NCBI GenBank assembly: GCA_030445245.1 | Contig: JAUCSD010000001.1 | Span: 998,671-1,062,670 of the forward strand | Source: Candidatus Saccharimonadota bacterium | GTDB lineage: Bacteria > Patescibacteriota > Saccharimonadia > Saccharimonadales > Saccharimonadaceae | DNA: 64,000 nt | Direction of reading: 5' to 3' | Part shown: positions 48,698 through 57,135 of the stretch, in pieces | Layout of the letters: every line of letters begins with the position of its first letter | Position numbering within the stretch: the stretch's first letter is position 1 | The notes under the pieces: generated by a model | Told to the model about the DNA's origin: nothing | The model's input: only the letters and a program-made list of their open reading frames with translations | Database searches by the model: none | Position numbers and translations under genes: made by a program

Positions 48698-50344
48698 ATG
48701 GCAAAGAAAGTTTTTTATGATGATGACGCCCGGGCTCGCGTACTCGGCGGTGCAAAAGCACTCTATGACGCAGTCAAGGTGACGTATGGACCAAAGGGTC
48801 GTAACGTAGTGATTGCAAAGGGATATGGTGGTCCAACGGTAACACACGATGGCGTGACGGTGGCAGAGAGCGTTGACCTACCTGAAAATGACGATGAAAC
48901 ATTGGGTTATAAGGTCGGTGCTGAACTTATTAAGCAGGCTGCGAGCAAGCTTAATAAAGTTGCCGGTGACGGTACAACTACAGTAACAGTCCTTACCTAT
49001 AACATTCTTAAAGAGGCTAACCGCCTCATTGCGGCTGGACACAATCCACAAGAGCTCCGTAAGGGAATTGAATCAGCTGGTATCGAAGTAATGAAACAAC
49101 TTGATACGCTTGCTGAGAGTATCGAAGGTAAAAAGGCACGTGTTGCGGAAGTTGCAACAATTAGTGCCGGTGATGAAACGATCGGTAAGCTCATCGCTGA
49201 TGTTATTGAGAAAATCGGTAAAGACGGCGTCGTTACTGTAGAGGCTAGCCAAGGACTTGAGCTTGAGGCTGAGGTGGTTGAAGGGTTCTCACTCGATCGT
49301 GGCTACGTGAGTCAGTTCTTTGTTACTGACACGGCTCGTCAAGAAGCTGTCTACGAGAAGCCAGCTATCGTGATTACTGATAAGAAGATCAGTAGCGTAC
49401 AAGACTTTCTGCCAATGCTTGAAAAGCTTGCTCAGGCCGGTAAAAAGGACGTGGTCCTTATCGCTGACGAGGTTGAAGGTGAAGTACTGAGTATTTTAGT
49501 ACTCAACAAACTAAAGGGCGTCTTTAATACCGTTGCCGTTAAAGCTCCGGCATTTGGTGACCGCCGCAAGGAAATCCTTCAAGATATCGCCACCTTAACG
49601 GGTGCGACTGTTGTGAGCGACGACCAGGCGTTATCATTCGATACTGTTGGTCTTGAGGTCGTTGGAACGGCTCGTAAGGTTATCGTCGGTAAAGACGAGA
49701 CGACGATTATTGAAGGCGCCGGTAAGGCTACCGACGTAAAGGCACGTATTGCGCAAATCGTATCTCAGGCTGAAAACGCCAGTAGCGAATACGATAAAGA
49801 GCAGTATGAAAAACGCGCCGCTGCGCTGAGCGGCAAGGTTGCTGTTATCAAAGTTGGTGGCGCAACTGAAACTGAAATTGACGAGAAAAAATTCCGTGTT
49901 GATGACGCAGTAGCTGCGACAAAGGCAGCGCTTGCTGATGGCATCGTTGCTGGTGGTGGTGTCACGCTTGTTAATCTATCTGCGGGTATTAAAGCCGATG
50001 GTGTTGATAGCATCAGTGCTGGTCGTCAGATCCTTAAGAATGCGTTGCGTCAGCCATTCTTGCAGATCACGGCTAACGCCGGTCTTAACAGCGAAGCGTT
50101 GCTTGCTCAAGTTGAAGCTGCCAAGCCTGGATTCGGTATCAATGTGAATACTCCTGAGAAGGGAATCATTGATGTTAAGAAAGATGGTGTCATTGACCCA
50201 GCTCGCGTAACGAAAGAGGCAATTCAAAATGCGGTATCAATCGCTTCAACTGCAGCTACAATGGGTGCACTCGTGGTAGAGATCCCTGAAGCTGATGCTC
50301 CAGCAATGCCTGGTGGTATGCCTGGCATGGGAATGGGCATGTAG
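48698..50344 (+). CDS. groEL: Chaperonin GroEL
   Basis: A 548-residue 60-kDa chaperonin. ATP-site motifs [10 protein letters not shown] (29-38) and [11 protein letters not shown] (about 89-99) are clear, as is the late [16 protein letters not shown]. The C terminus has the typical Gly-Gly-Met repeat tail ([10 protein letters not shown]). Single copy in the window, in operon with groES, and closed by a strong terminator. Confidence 0.98.
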   Translation: MAKKVFYDDDARARVLGGAKALYDAVKVTYGPKGRNVVIAKGYGGPTVTHDGVTVAESVDLPENDDETLGYKVGAELIKQAASKLNKVAGDGTTTVTVLTYNILKEANRLIAAGHNPQELRKGIESAGIEVMKQLDTLAESIEGKKARVAEVATISAGDETIGKLIADVIEKIGKDGVVTVEASQGLELEAEVVEGFSLDRGYVSQFFVTDTARQEAVYEKPAIVITDKKISSVQDFLPMLEKLAQAGKKDVVLIADEVEGEVLSILVLNKLKGVFNTVAVKAPAFGDRRKEILQDIATLTGATVVSDDQALSFDTVGLEVVGTARKVIVGKDETTIIEGAGKATDVKARIAQIVSQAENASSEYDKEQYEKRAAALSGKVAVIKVGGATETEIDEKKFRVDDAVAATKAALADGIVAGGGVTLVNLSAGIKADGVDSISAGRQILKNALRQPFLQITANAGLNSEALLAQVEAAKPGFGINVNTPEKGIIDVKKDGVIDPARVTKEAIQNAVSIASTAATMGALVVEIPEADAPAMPGGMPGMGMGM

Positions 50345-50366
50345 TCTTTATAGACTATCTTAATAA

Positions 50367-50393
50367 AATAACCCCGATTATCTCGGGGTTATT
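50367..50393 (+). terminator. Terminator of groESL
   Basis: AATAACCCCGA (50367-50377) pairs with TCGGGGTTATT (50383-50393), followed by TTTT. Confidence 0.85.
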
Positions 50394-50413
50394 TTTATGA
50401 TAGAGCAGATTGT

Positions 50414-50890
50414 TTAAGCTGCAGGCTGTTGAGGGCCGGCGAGGTAATCGATTTCTTTAATGATGTCGAGCAATGCTTGAGCACGACGGGCTTCATCAGT
50501 AATTGATCGAGCGGCTTCAAACGCAGGTGGAATGAGTGCCTGATCGTCTGTAGAGCGAAGCAAGAGAAGATATGTGTCGAACTTTTCTTCTGGTGCAACA
50601 TTTAATTTATCGACGAGTGGTCGGAGTTCGGTCAGAGCGTTTTGCTTGATTGACTCGAGGTCGCCGTTGACTGGTATAGGTGGCATAGCAACAGGTGCTG
50701 GAACTGCCATAGGCTCAGGCATTGTCGGTGCTAACGGTGCAGGTTCAGCCATTGGGCTTGGAGCTGCTGGCGTGTCATTAGCTACAGGTGTCGCTTCTAC
50801 CTCGTCTGCTTGCTGGTTGAGGCCGGCAAGAACTTTGGCTAATTCCTGGTCGTCACTGATTGGTTGTTGATTTGTTGGTTGAATATCCAT
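50414..50890 (-). CDS. Pro/Ala-rich protein with helical C-terminal domain, unknown function
   Basis: A 158-residue soluble protein. The first about 30 residues are acidic, about 30-75 is a Pro/Ala/Met-rich linker, and about 78-150 is predicted helical (IKQNALTELRPLVDKL, EEKFDTYLLLLRS, DEARRAQALLDIIKEIDYL). No family recognised. The ATG at 50890 has AGAGG five bases upstream. It is divergent from the isomerase gene. Confidence 0.6.
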   Translation of the reverse strand: MDIQPTNQQPISDDQELAKVLAGLNQQADEVEATPVANDTPAAPSPMAEPAPLAPTMPEPMAVPAPVAMPPIPVNGDLESIKQNALTELRPLVDKLNVAPEEKFDTYLLLLRSTDDQALIPPAFEAARSITDEARRAQALLDIIKEIDYLAGPQQPAA

Positions 50891-50983
50891 GCCCACCTCT
50901 GATATTAATACTTATGCTTCTTTACTAAATACTGTATCATAGTAACAGTAAGCATCGCAAGTGAGTAAACAAAGGGGTGGGCA

Positions 50984-52027
50984 ATGTTAGATGATGATAA
51001 TGTAATAAAACAACGTGATCCAAAAGACGCTTTGGGCGTGGCCGTTGGACAGAATGAACAGGCGCGATTTGCCGTAGAAGTACTTAATCCTGATAATGAT
51101 GGACGTGAGATTACTCAGGTCGTTGTTGCAGGTATGGGTGGTTCAGCGTTAGCGGCACTGCTCGTGAAGTCGTGGCTGAGTAAAGAGCTTTCGATACCAA
51201 TTGAAGTCGTACGAACATATGACCTACCTGAATACGTTGGCAGCAGTACACTTGTGATCGCAAGTAGCTACTCCGGCAATACCGAGGAGACAGTGAGTTG
51301 TCTTGGTGTTGCTCGTGCCAGGTCTGCTCAAGTGGCAATTATTGCATCAGGTGGAAACCTGACTCGGATCGCAGAAGAATCAGAAATCGCTCACGTCACC
51401 CTACCTGGCCACTTGCAGCCACGAATGGCGGTTATCTATAACCTTCGTGCACTCATCGCTATTTTGGCGCACTTTAAAATTGCGAGTTATGACCGATTCG
51501 CTGAGATTAGTGATCTGGCGGACTGGCTTGGTGAGCAAACACGCCAGTGGGCAAGTGACATAACGACAGACAAAAACTATGCCAAGCAACTTGCGCTCAT
51601 GTCTGTCGGGAAGAGTCCTGTATTCTATGCTGGTAACCTGATGGCTCCCGTGGCATACAAGTGGAAGATCAGCTGGAATGAAAATGCGAAAAATGTCGCC
51701 TTTTGGAACGAACTGCCTGAATTTAACCACAACGAGTTCCTCGGTTGGACATCTCACCCAATTGAAAAGCCGTTTGCTGTCTTCGATCTTGTAAGTAATT
51801 TCGAGCACCCACGCATTCTCAAACGATTTGAAGTGAGCGACCGTCTTTTGAGCGGTAAGCGTCCAAAATCAATCATTGTGCAGCTTCAAGGTGATTCAGT
51901 GATTGCTCAAATGCTTTGGGCGAGTATACTTGCGGATTTTGTAAGTATCTACGTCGCAATCTTAAACGGCGTTGATCCGACACCAGTCGACCTAATCGAG
52001 AAATTCAAACACGAACTCGATAACTAG
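50984..52027 (+). CDS. Bifunctional phosphoglucose/phosphomannose isomerase
   Basis: A 347-residue double-SIS-domain isomerase of the archaeal/bacterial PGI-PMI type interconverting fructose-6-phosphate with glucose-6- and mannose-6-phosphate. Seen: VVAGMGGSALAALLVKSW (46-63), SSYSGNTEETVSC around 94, and a C-terminal NHNEFLGW with the catalytic Glu/His region. It links glycolysis to mannose-type sugar nucleotides. AAAGGGGTGG precedes the ATG. A strong hairpin closes the unit. Confidence 0.9.
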   Translation: MLDDDNVIKQRDPKDALGVAVGQNEQARFAVEVLNPDNDGREITQVVVAGMGGSALAALLVKSWLSKELSIPIEVVRTYDLPEYVGSSTLVIASSYSGNTEETVSCLGVARARSAQVAIIASGGNLTRIAEESEIAHVTLPGHLQPRMAVIYNLRALIAILAHFKIASYDRFAEISDLADWLGEQTRQWASDITTDKNYAKQLALMSVGKSPVFYAGNLMAPVAYKWKISWNENAKNVAFWNELPEFNHNEFLGWTSHPIEKPFAVFDLVSNFEHPRILKRFEVSDRLLSGKRPKSIIVQLQGDSVIAQMLWASILADFVSIYVAILNGVDPTPVDLIEKFKHELDN

Positions 52028-52038
52028 ATAGTATCTCT

Positions 52039-52078
52039 ACTAAAAACGGCCGCTAGAAAACTAGCGGTCGTTTTTAGT
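52039..52078. terminator. 18-bp bidirectional hairpin
   Basis: The arms 52039-52056 and 52061-52078 pair with one G-T, around an A4 loop. T5 lies inside the right arm. It separates the isomerase from the convergent ABC permease. Confidence 0.85.
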
Positions 52079-52099
52079 GAATAGTGGACGTGCTTAATT

Positions 52100-53332
52100 C
52101 TAGTGATAGTGACGAAGCGCTTCGATTGGATCTTTACGAGCAGCTCGAAGGGCAGGGTAGATGCCAAATAGGATACCGACTCCAAGCGAGGTGCCAAAGG
52201 CAGCTGCCGCGATCTCCCAGGTGAATGCGGGCGTGAATGTGAGGAAGCTGCTGATGACAAACGCGAGCGCGTAACCACCGATGTAGCCGAAGATGCCCCC
52301 GAGGATGCTGATGATAAGCGATTCAACGAGGAACTGCCAGACGATATTACTATTACTCGCGCCAACAGATTTGCGCAGGCCAATTTCACGTGTTCGCTCT
52401 GCGACGCCAACGAGCATGATATTCATGATGCCAATGCCGCCAACAAGGAGCGAGATGCCGGCGATAATAGTCATGATATTTATGAGGTTCGTGAAGAAAC
52501 GACTGGTTGGGCGCGCGATTTCATCACCAGCAAGAGTAGAGAAGTCTTTCTCGCCGAGATGATTTTTCGTTATACGCGCATCAACCTCTTTCATGATTTT
52601 TGGAAGATCTTTAGCGTCTTTGGCGCGAACATCGATTTGCTGAATTTGAGCGATGCCCTGGTGGAAGCTTTTGCCGCTTTCGAGGCTAATGATGGCCGTA
52701 TTATCAAAATCAACGTTATTAAAGTTAATAGGATCATGGATACTTTTGAGAATACCGATAACCGTAAATGATTGACCGCGTAGCTTGAAGGTTTGACCGA
52801 TTGACTGATCGGTACCAAAAAGGTCGACCGATAGCTGAGTGCCAAGAACCGCCGTATCTTTGTTGGTGACGCTATCGATAAACTGTCCATCTCGGATAGG
52901 GAGCTTGGCGATGTCGAGAAGTGCAGGGGTGGTAGCAAGGATAGGGTCGCTCTGAACAGTGGCTGAGCTTGATTTTATACTTCCCGATGTAATCATTATT
53001 GGTGCTGCACTATCGACGCCATCGATAGATTCAATATCAGTCAGGTCCTGCTCGCTTAAGGTACTGAGCGTGTAGGTCTGTTCAATTGCCGGGTTGGCTG
53101 CATTTTTTTCATCGTTCGCCGGTGTGCCGGGACGTACGACGGCGATATTACCGCCAAGTGCCTGGACCTGACGAGACACAACTTGGGTGATGCCACTTCC
53201 GAGAGAGAGGATGGCGGTGATACTTGCGACGCCGATGGCTACGCCAAGGGTCGTGAGTATGGTGCGCATTTTCGTACTCTTAAGTGAGTAGTACGCATTT
53301 TGAGTGTGCTCGATGATAAATAGTCGCATCAT
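52100..53332 (-). CDS. MacB/FtsX-type ABC transporter permease
   Basis: A 410-residue permease: one N-terminal span (about 24-46, TTLGVAIGVASITAILSL), an outside MacB-type core domain (about 50-270) and three C-terminal spans (about 282-400) with GGIGIMNIMLVGVAERTREIGLRK, the FtsX signature. With the ATPase next to it, it forms an exporter for peptides, lipids or toxins by family resemblance. It overlaps the ATPase gene by 4 nt (ATGA). Confidence 0.9.
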   Translation of the reverse strand: MMRLFIIEHTQNAYYSLKSTKMRTILTTLGVAIGVASITAILSLGSGITQVVSRQVQALGGNIAVVRPGTPANDEKNAANPAIEQTYTLSTLSEQDLTDIESIDGVDSAAPIMITSGSIKSSSATVQSDPILATTPALLDIAKLPIRDGQFIDSVTNKDTAVLGTQLSVDLFGTDQSIGQTFKLRGQSFTVIGILKSIHDPINFNNVDFDNTAIISLESGKSFHQGIAQIQQIDVRAKDAKDLPKIMKEVDARITKNHLGEKDFSTLAGDEIARPTSRFFTNLINIMTIIAGISLLVGGIGIMNIMLVGVAERTREIGLRKSVGASNSNIVWQFLVESLIISILGGIFGYIGGYALAFVISSFLTFTPAFTWEIAAAAFGTSLGVGILFGIYPALRAARKDPIEALRHYH

Positions 53333-54141
53333 TTCTTTTTAGCTTTCGTTGTCTTTCGTTTTTTTGTTGGCTTCTTAGCTGCTTTTGTTTCTTTATGATG
53401 CATACCGAGTGGTATCTTCTTGTTTGATTTCTCAAGTTCGATTGGTGTCTTGGTGTCACTGGCGATCTCGCCATCGAGCATATGAATCACGCGACTAGCG
53501 TACGTTGTGAGGTCAGGGTTGTGAGTCACCATGATGATCGTATTGCCGCGTTTGTGGATGTCTGAGAGCTCTTCCATGATAACGTGGCTCGATTTGCTAT
53601 CGAGATTACCGGTTGGTTCGTCCGCGAGGATGATCGATGGGTTATTAACCAGAGCCCTGGCAATAGCGACGCGCTGCATCTGTCCACCGGAGAGTTGCCA
53701 GGGCATGTAGTATTCGCGCTCTGATAGGTGAAAGTTCTTTAAAACGGCACTGGCCTGTTTGAGGCGACGAGTACGGAACATCCCATTGTAGGTAAGGGGT
53801 AGGGCAACGTTTTCAATGACGTTTAAACGATTTATCAGGTTGAAGTGCTGAAAAACAATACCAATCTGTTGACTTCGTATCCTCGCATGACGGGCGCCGC
53901 TGAAACGTTCAACTGATGTCCCATCTAAAAAATACTCGCCATCGTTTGAATGGTCGAGTAGTCCTAGTATATTAAGAAGGGTCGTCTTGCCGCAGCCACT
54001 TGGTCCCATGATCGTAATGAACTCTCCTTTTTCGATCGTGAGATCAATACCGTTGAGCGCGTTGTGCTGAGCATCGCCCACACCATATTGTTTAGTGAGG
54101 CCACGAAGTTCGATAACCGGTGTTAGTTTTGCTTTTGACAT
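53329..54141 (-). CDS. MacB/LolD-type ABC transporter ATPase
   Basis: A 270-residue ATPase: Walker [10 protein letters not shown] (46-54), FQHFNLI at the Q loop, [15 protein letters not shown] signature, Walker [14 protein letters not shown]. The last about 40 residues form a Lys-rich tail not normal for LolD. On the minus strand TATAAT ends 8 nt before the ATG, so its mRNA is nearly leaderless. Works with the permease gene that follows. Confidence 0.93.
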   Translation of the reverse strand: MSKAKLTPVIELRGLTKQYGVGDAQHNALNGIDLTIEKGEFITIMGPSGCGKTTLLNILGLLDHSNDGEYFLDGTSVERFSGARHARIRSQQIGIVFQHFNLINRLNVIENVALPLTYNGMFRTRRLKQASAVLKNFHLSEREYYMPWQLSGGQMQRVAIARALVNNPSIILADEPTGNLDSKSSHVIMEELSDIHKRGNTIIMVTHNPDLTTYASRVIHMLDGEIASDTKTPIELEKSNKKIPLGMHHKETKAAKKPTKKRKTTKAKKK

Positions 54142-54258
54142 CTAGTACTATTATATGAACCGATTGCAATCAAAAGCAACCTTAAAGGGTGCGTAAATTA
54201 TACAACTGATCAGCATAAGCATTTTGAATGGATATTATCTGTTAAAATAGGTGAGCAT

Positions 54259-54348
54259 GGAGAGGTGGCCGAGTGGTTGAAGGCGCACGCTTGGAAAGCG
54301 TGTATTGGGGTGACTCAATCGCAGGTTCGAATCCTGTTCTCTCCGCCA
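54259..54348 (+). tRNA. tRNA-Ser (anticodon GGA)
   Basis: A 90-nt tRNA: acceptor GGAGAGG/CTCTCC-type pairing, anticodon loop TTGGAAA in stem CACGC/GCGTG, long variable arm, T arm with GGTTCGAATCC, encoded CCA. Its promoter TTATCTGTTAAAATAG is identical to that of tRNA-Ser(TGA). Confidence 0.95.
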
Positions 54349-54352
54349 GATG

Positions 54353-54381
54353 AAAAGACATCTTGATTTGGATGTTTTTTT
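54353..54381 (+). terminator. Terminator of tRNA-Ser(GGA)
   Basis: AAAAGACATC pairs, with one bulge, with GATGTTTT, followed by further T residues. Confidence 0.7.
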
Positions 54382-54469
54382 ATTTTGAATGTAAGTCATA
54401 TCCGATTTATTACGTAGAGTGATTGAGAAGAGGACGATTAGCACGAGGATATTGTATAATTGGCCTAAT

Positions 54470-55930
54470 ATGACAAGAATACAAAGCGAGTTCAAGAAAA
54501 TCGACAATATTCTGCGTGAGGATGCCGGCACTAATGGAGCCAATGACTACATGGCGCAAATGTCTTGGATTCTCTTTCTTAAATATCTCGATGATCTAGA
54601 GGATATTCGCGAGCAAGAGGCGGTCTTTTCTAGCAAGAGTCACGAGCCTCTATTTAAAAGTGAATTTCAGTGGGATAACTGGGCTGCTCCGAAAAAAACG
54701 GATGGATCTCGGGATGTTAGCGCGCAGCTTACAGGCGAAGATCTTATTGATTTTGTTAATCAAAAACTATTTCCGTATCTTAAAGAGTTTAAGAACGCTA
54801 CTCAGGACGTAAAGTCATTACTTTACAAAATTGGAGAGATTTTCGGAGAAGTTAATAACAAGATTCAGAGTGGTCGTAATCTTCGTGAAGTAATCGATAT
54901 TATTGATAACCTCGAATTTAAGACCGAAGAAGAATTAGATGATCTGTCGGCCCTTTATGAAGATAGATTAAAGCTTATGGGTGGTGCGGGTCGAAGTGGT
55001 GAGTATTATACTCCACGTCCTCTCATTCAAGCAATTATTAAAGCAATTGATCCGAAACTAGGAAAGACTATCTATGATGGAGCTGCTGGGTCTGGTGGAT
55101 TTTTAACCGAAAGTTATGCGTATCTTCGTGAAAAGACGACTACGCCCTCAGAACTTAACTTTCTAAAACACGACACCTTCTTCGGAAAGAACAAAAAGCC
55201 GGAACCTTACCTGCTTGGAACTATGAACATGATCTTGCACGGCATTGAGTCGCCAAATATGATTCACGCTAATACGCTTACTGAGGACACACACGATATT
55301 CAGGAAAAGGATCGCTATGATTACATCTTAGCCAATCCACCATTCGGGGGTAACGAACATCCTGAGATTCAACGTAACTTTGATGTTAAGACTCGCGAGA
55401 CCGCCAATCTTTTCTTGCAACATTTCATGAAAAAACTTCGTGTTGGTGGTGAAGCCGCAATAGTTATAAAGAACACATTCCTGACGAATGAGCCAACTGG
55501 TGCAACTGGGGTAATTCGCAGGCAATTGCTAGAAAATTTCAATCTTCACACGATTTTAGATCTTCCAGGGGGTGTATTTAGCGCGACTGGTTCAACCGGA
55601 GTGAAGACGGTCGTGTTGTTCTTTCGAAAGGGCGAATCAACTAAAGAAATTCTTTATTATCAATTAAATGTTGGTCGAAACCTAGGAAAGACCCGTCCTT
55701 TAAATCAGGGTGATCTCGCTGACTTCTTGGACTGCTATAAGACTCGAAGAAGCGATGAAAATAGCTGGATTGTACCAATTGGTGATATAAGTAAAGCTAC
55801 ACTTGACTTGGGTGTTAAAAATCCAAGCGAACCTGAAGTAAAAGAACTAAAAAGTCCGAAAGAGATTCTAATAGATATCAGGGCCATTGATGAAGAAATC
55901 GCTAGGATTTTAACTGGCATTGAGCTTTAA
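54470..55930 (+). CDS. hsdM: Type I restriction-modification methyltransferase subunit
   Basis: A 486-residue N6-adenine methyltransferase. The N-terminal helical domain (1-about 150) is followed by the SAM motif YDGAAGSGGFL and the catalytic NPPFGG in DYILANPPFGG near residue 287. With HsdS it modifies the recognition site; with HsdR it forms the restriction complex. The start at 54470 (MTRIQSEFKK) fits the family; TATAAT ends 9 nt upstream. It begins 122 nt after tRNA-Ser(GGA). The end overlaps or abuts hsdS. Confidence 0.95.
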   Translation: MTRIQSEFKKIDNILREDAGTNGANDYMAQMSWILFLKYLDDLEDIREQEAVFSSKSHEPLFKSEFQWDNWAAPKKTDGSRDVSAQLTGEDLIDFVNQKLFPYLKEFKNATQDVKSLLYKIGEIFGEVNNKIQSGRNLREVIDIIDNLEFKTEEELDDLSALYEDRLKLMGGAGRSGEYYTPRPLIQAIIKAIDPKLGKTIYDGAAGSGGFLTESYAYLREKTTTPSELNFLKHDTFFGKNKKPEPYLLGTMNMILHGIESPNMIHANTLTEDTHDIQEKDRYDYILANPPFGGNEHPEIQRNFDVKTRETANLFLQHFMKKLRVGGEAAIVIKNTFLTNEPTGATGVIRRQLLENFNLHTILDLPGGVFSATGSTGVKTVVLFFRKGESTKEILYYQLNVGRNLGKTRPLNQGDLADFLDCYKTRRSDENSWIVPIGDISKATLDLGVKNPSEPEVKELKSPKEILIDIRAIDEEIARILTGIEL

Positions 55931-55931
55931 T

Positions 55932-57131
55932 ATGCTTGTTAAGCTTAAAGATGTTGTAACTTTTCATAGAGGTCTAACCTATAAGAAGCTAGATGAGGTT
56001 GCTATCTCTTCAAATATTGTTCTTCGGGCAAATAACATAGATTTAGATACATTCAGTTTAAATTTTAATGAACTTAGGTATATCTCAGATACAATTAGTA
56101 TACCTAATTCAAAAATTTTACAAAAGGACTCTATCTTAATTTGCGTTGCTAGTGGAAGTAGATCCCATCTTGGAAAAGTTGCCTATATTGATCAAGACTA
56201 TGGCTGCGCATTCGGTGGCTTTATGGGTATGTTTCTACCAAAAAATGAAGATGTATATATGAGATATATTTTTAAGATATTTATTTCTAGTCATTTTCGC
56301 AAGCTAGTTGATGGTTTGACCGATGGTACAAATATTAATAATTTAAAGTTCAGTCTAATTGAAAATTTTGAGTTTAATTTGCCAACGGTTGAAGAACAGC
56401 GGCGAATAGTCGCAAAACTTGATGCTGCTTTTGAAAAAATCACTAAAGCAACTAAGCTTACTCAGGAAAATGTTAATAACTCCCGAAAATTTTTTGAGTA
56501 TGAGTTAGAAAAATTACTTAGGAAGCAAGACGATGACTGGAAGATGAAAACCCTCAAGGATGTATCAATTGATTTTGGAAGGGGTAAATCGAAACACCGT
56601 CCAAGAAATGATAAGATTTTGTACGGTGGACGGTATCCTTTTATTCAAACTGGAGATGTACGAGGAAGCGAGCATGTCATTATAAAATACAAACAAACTT
56701 ACAATGACCTGGGTCTGGCTCAGAGTAAATTATGGCCCAAAGGAACTATATGTATAACAATCGCCGCCAATATAGCTGAGACGGGTGTATTAAACTTCGA
56801 TGCTTGTTTTCCAGACAGTGTAATAGGGATTACGGTAAATCCTAACGAAACGATCAATGATTATGTCGAATATCTATTACAGGCGTTCAAAACGAAGCTA
56901 CAATCTATGGGCAAGGGTAGTGCGCAAGATAATATTAATCTCAGTACTTTTGAGAATCAAACCTTTCCTTTTCCAGGTATAGAAAAACAGAGAGCAATTG
57001 TTGATAGACTAAATAAGCTTTTGCACCAAGCCGTAGCCCTTGAGTCTACATATCGCAGAAAGTTAACGGAATTTAATATGATGAAACAATCCATGCTCAA
57101 CGAGGCTTTTTTAGAAAGTGCTGTAGAATAG
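55932..57131 (+). CDS. hsdS: Type I restriction-modification specificity subunit
   Basis: A 399-residue specificity subunit with two target-recognition domains (about 1-150 and 200-355), each followed by a conserved helix: PTVEEQRRIVAKLDAAFEKI and PGIEKQRAIVDRLNKLLHQA. The two halves define the split recognition sequence, which cannot be read off. I use ATG 55932, one base after the hsdM stop; a TTG at 55920 is an alternative. The gene is richer in A and T than its neighbours, common for exchangeable hsdS genes. Confidence 0.92.
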   Translation: MLVKLKDVVTFHRGLTYKKLDEVAISSNIVLRANNIDLDTFSLNFNELRYISDTISIPNSKILQKDSILICVASGSRSHLGKVAYIDQDYGCAFGGFMGMFLPKNEDVYMRYIFKIFISSHFRKLVDGLTDGTNINNLKFSLIENFEFNLPTVEEQRRIVAKLDAAFEKITKATKLTQENVNNSRKFFEYELEKLLRKQDDDWKMKTLKDVSIDFGRGKSKHRPRNDKILYGGRYPFIQTGDVRGSEHVIIKYKQTYNDLGLAQSKLWPKGTICITIAANIAETGVLNFDACFPDSVIGITVNPNETINDYVEYLLQAFKTKLQSMGKGSAQDNINLSTFENQTFPFPGIEKQRAIVDRLNKLLHQAVALESTYRRKLTEFNMMKQSMLNEAFLESAVE

Positions 57132-57135
57132 TCAC

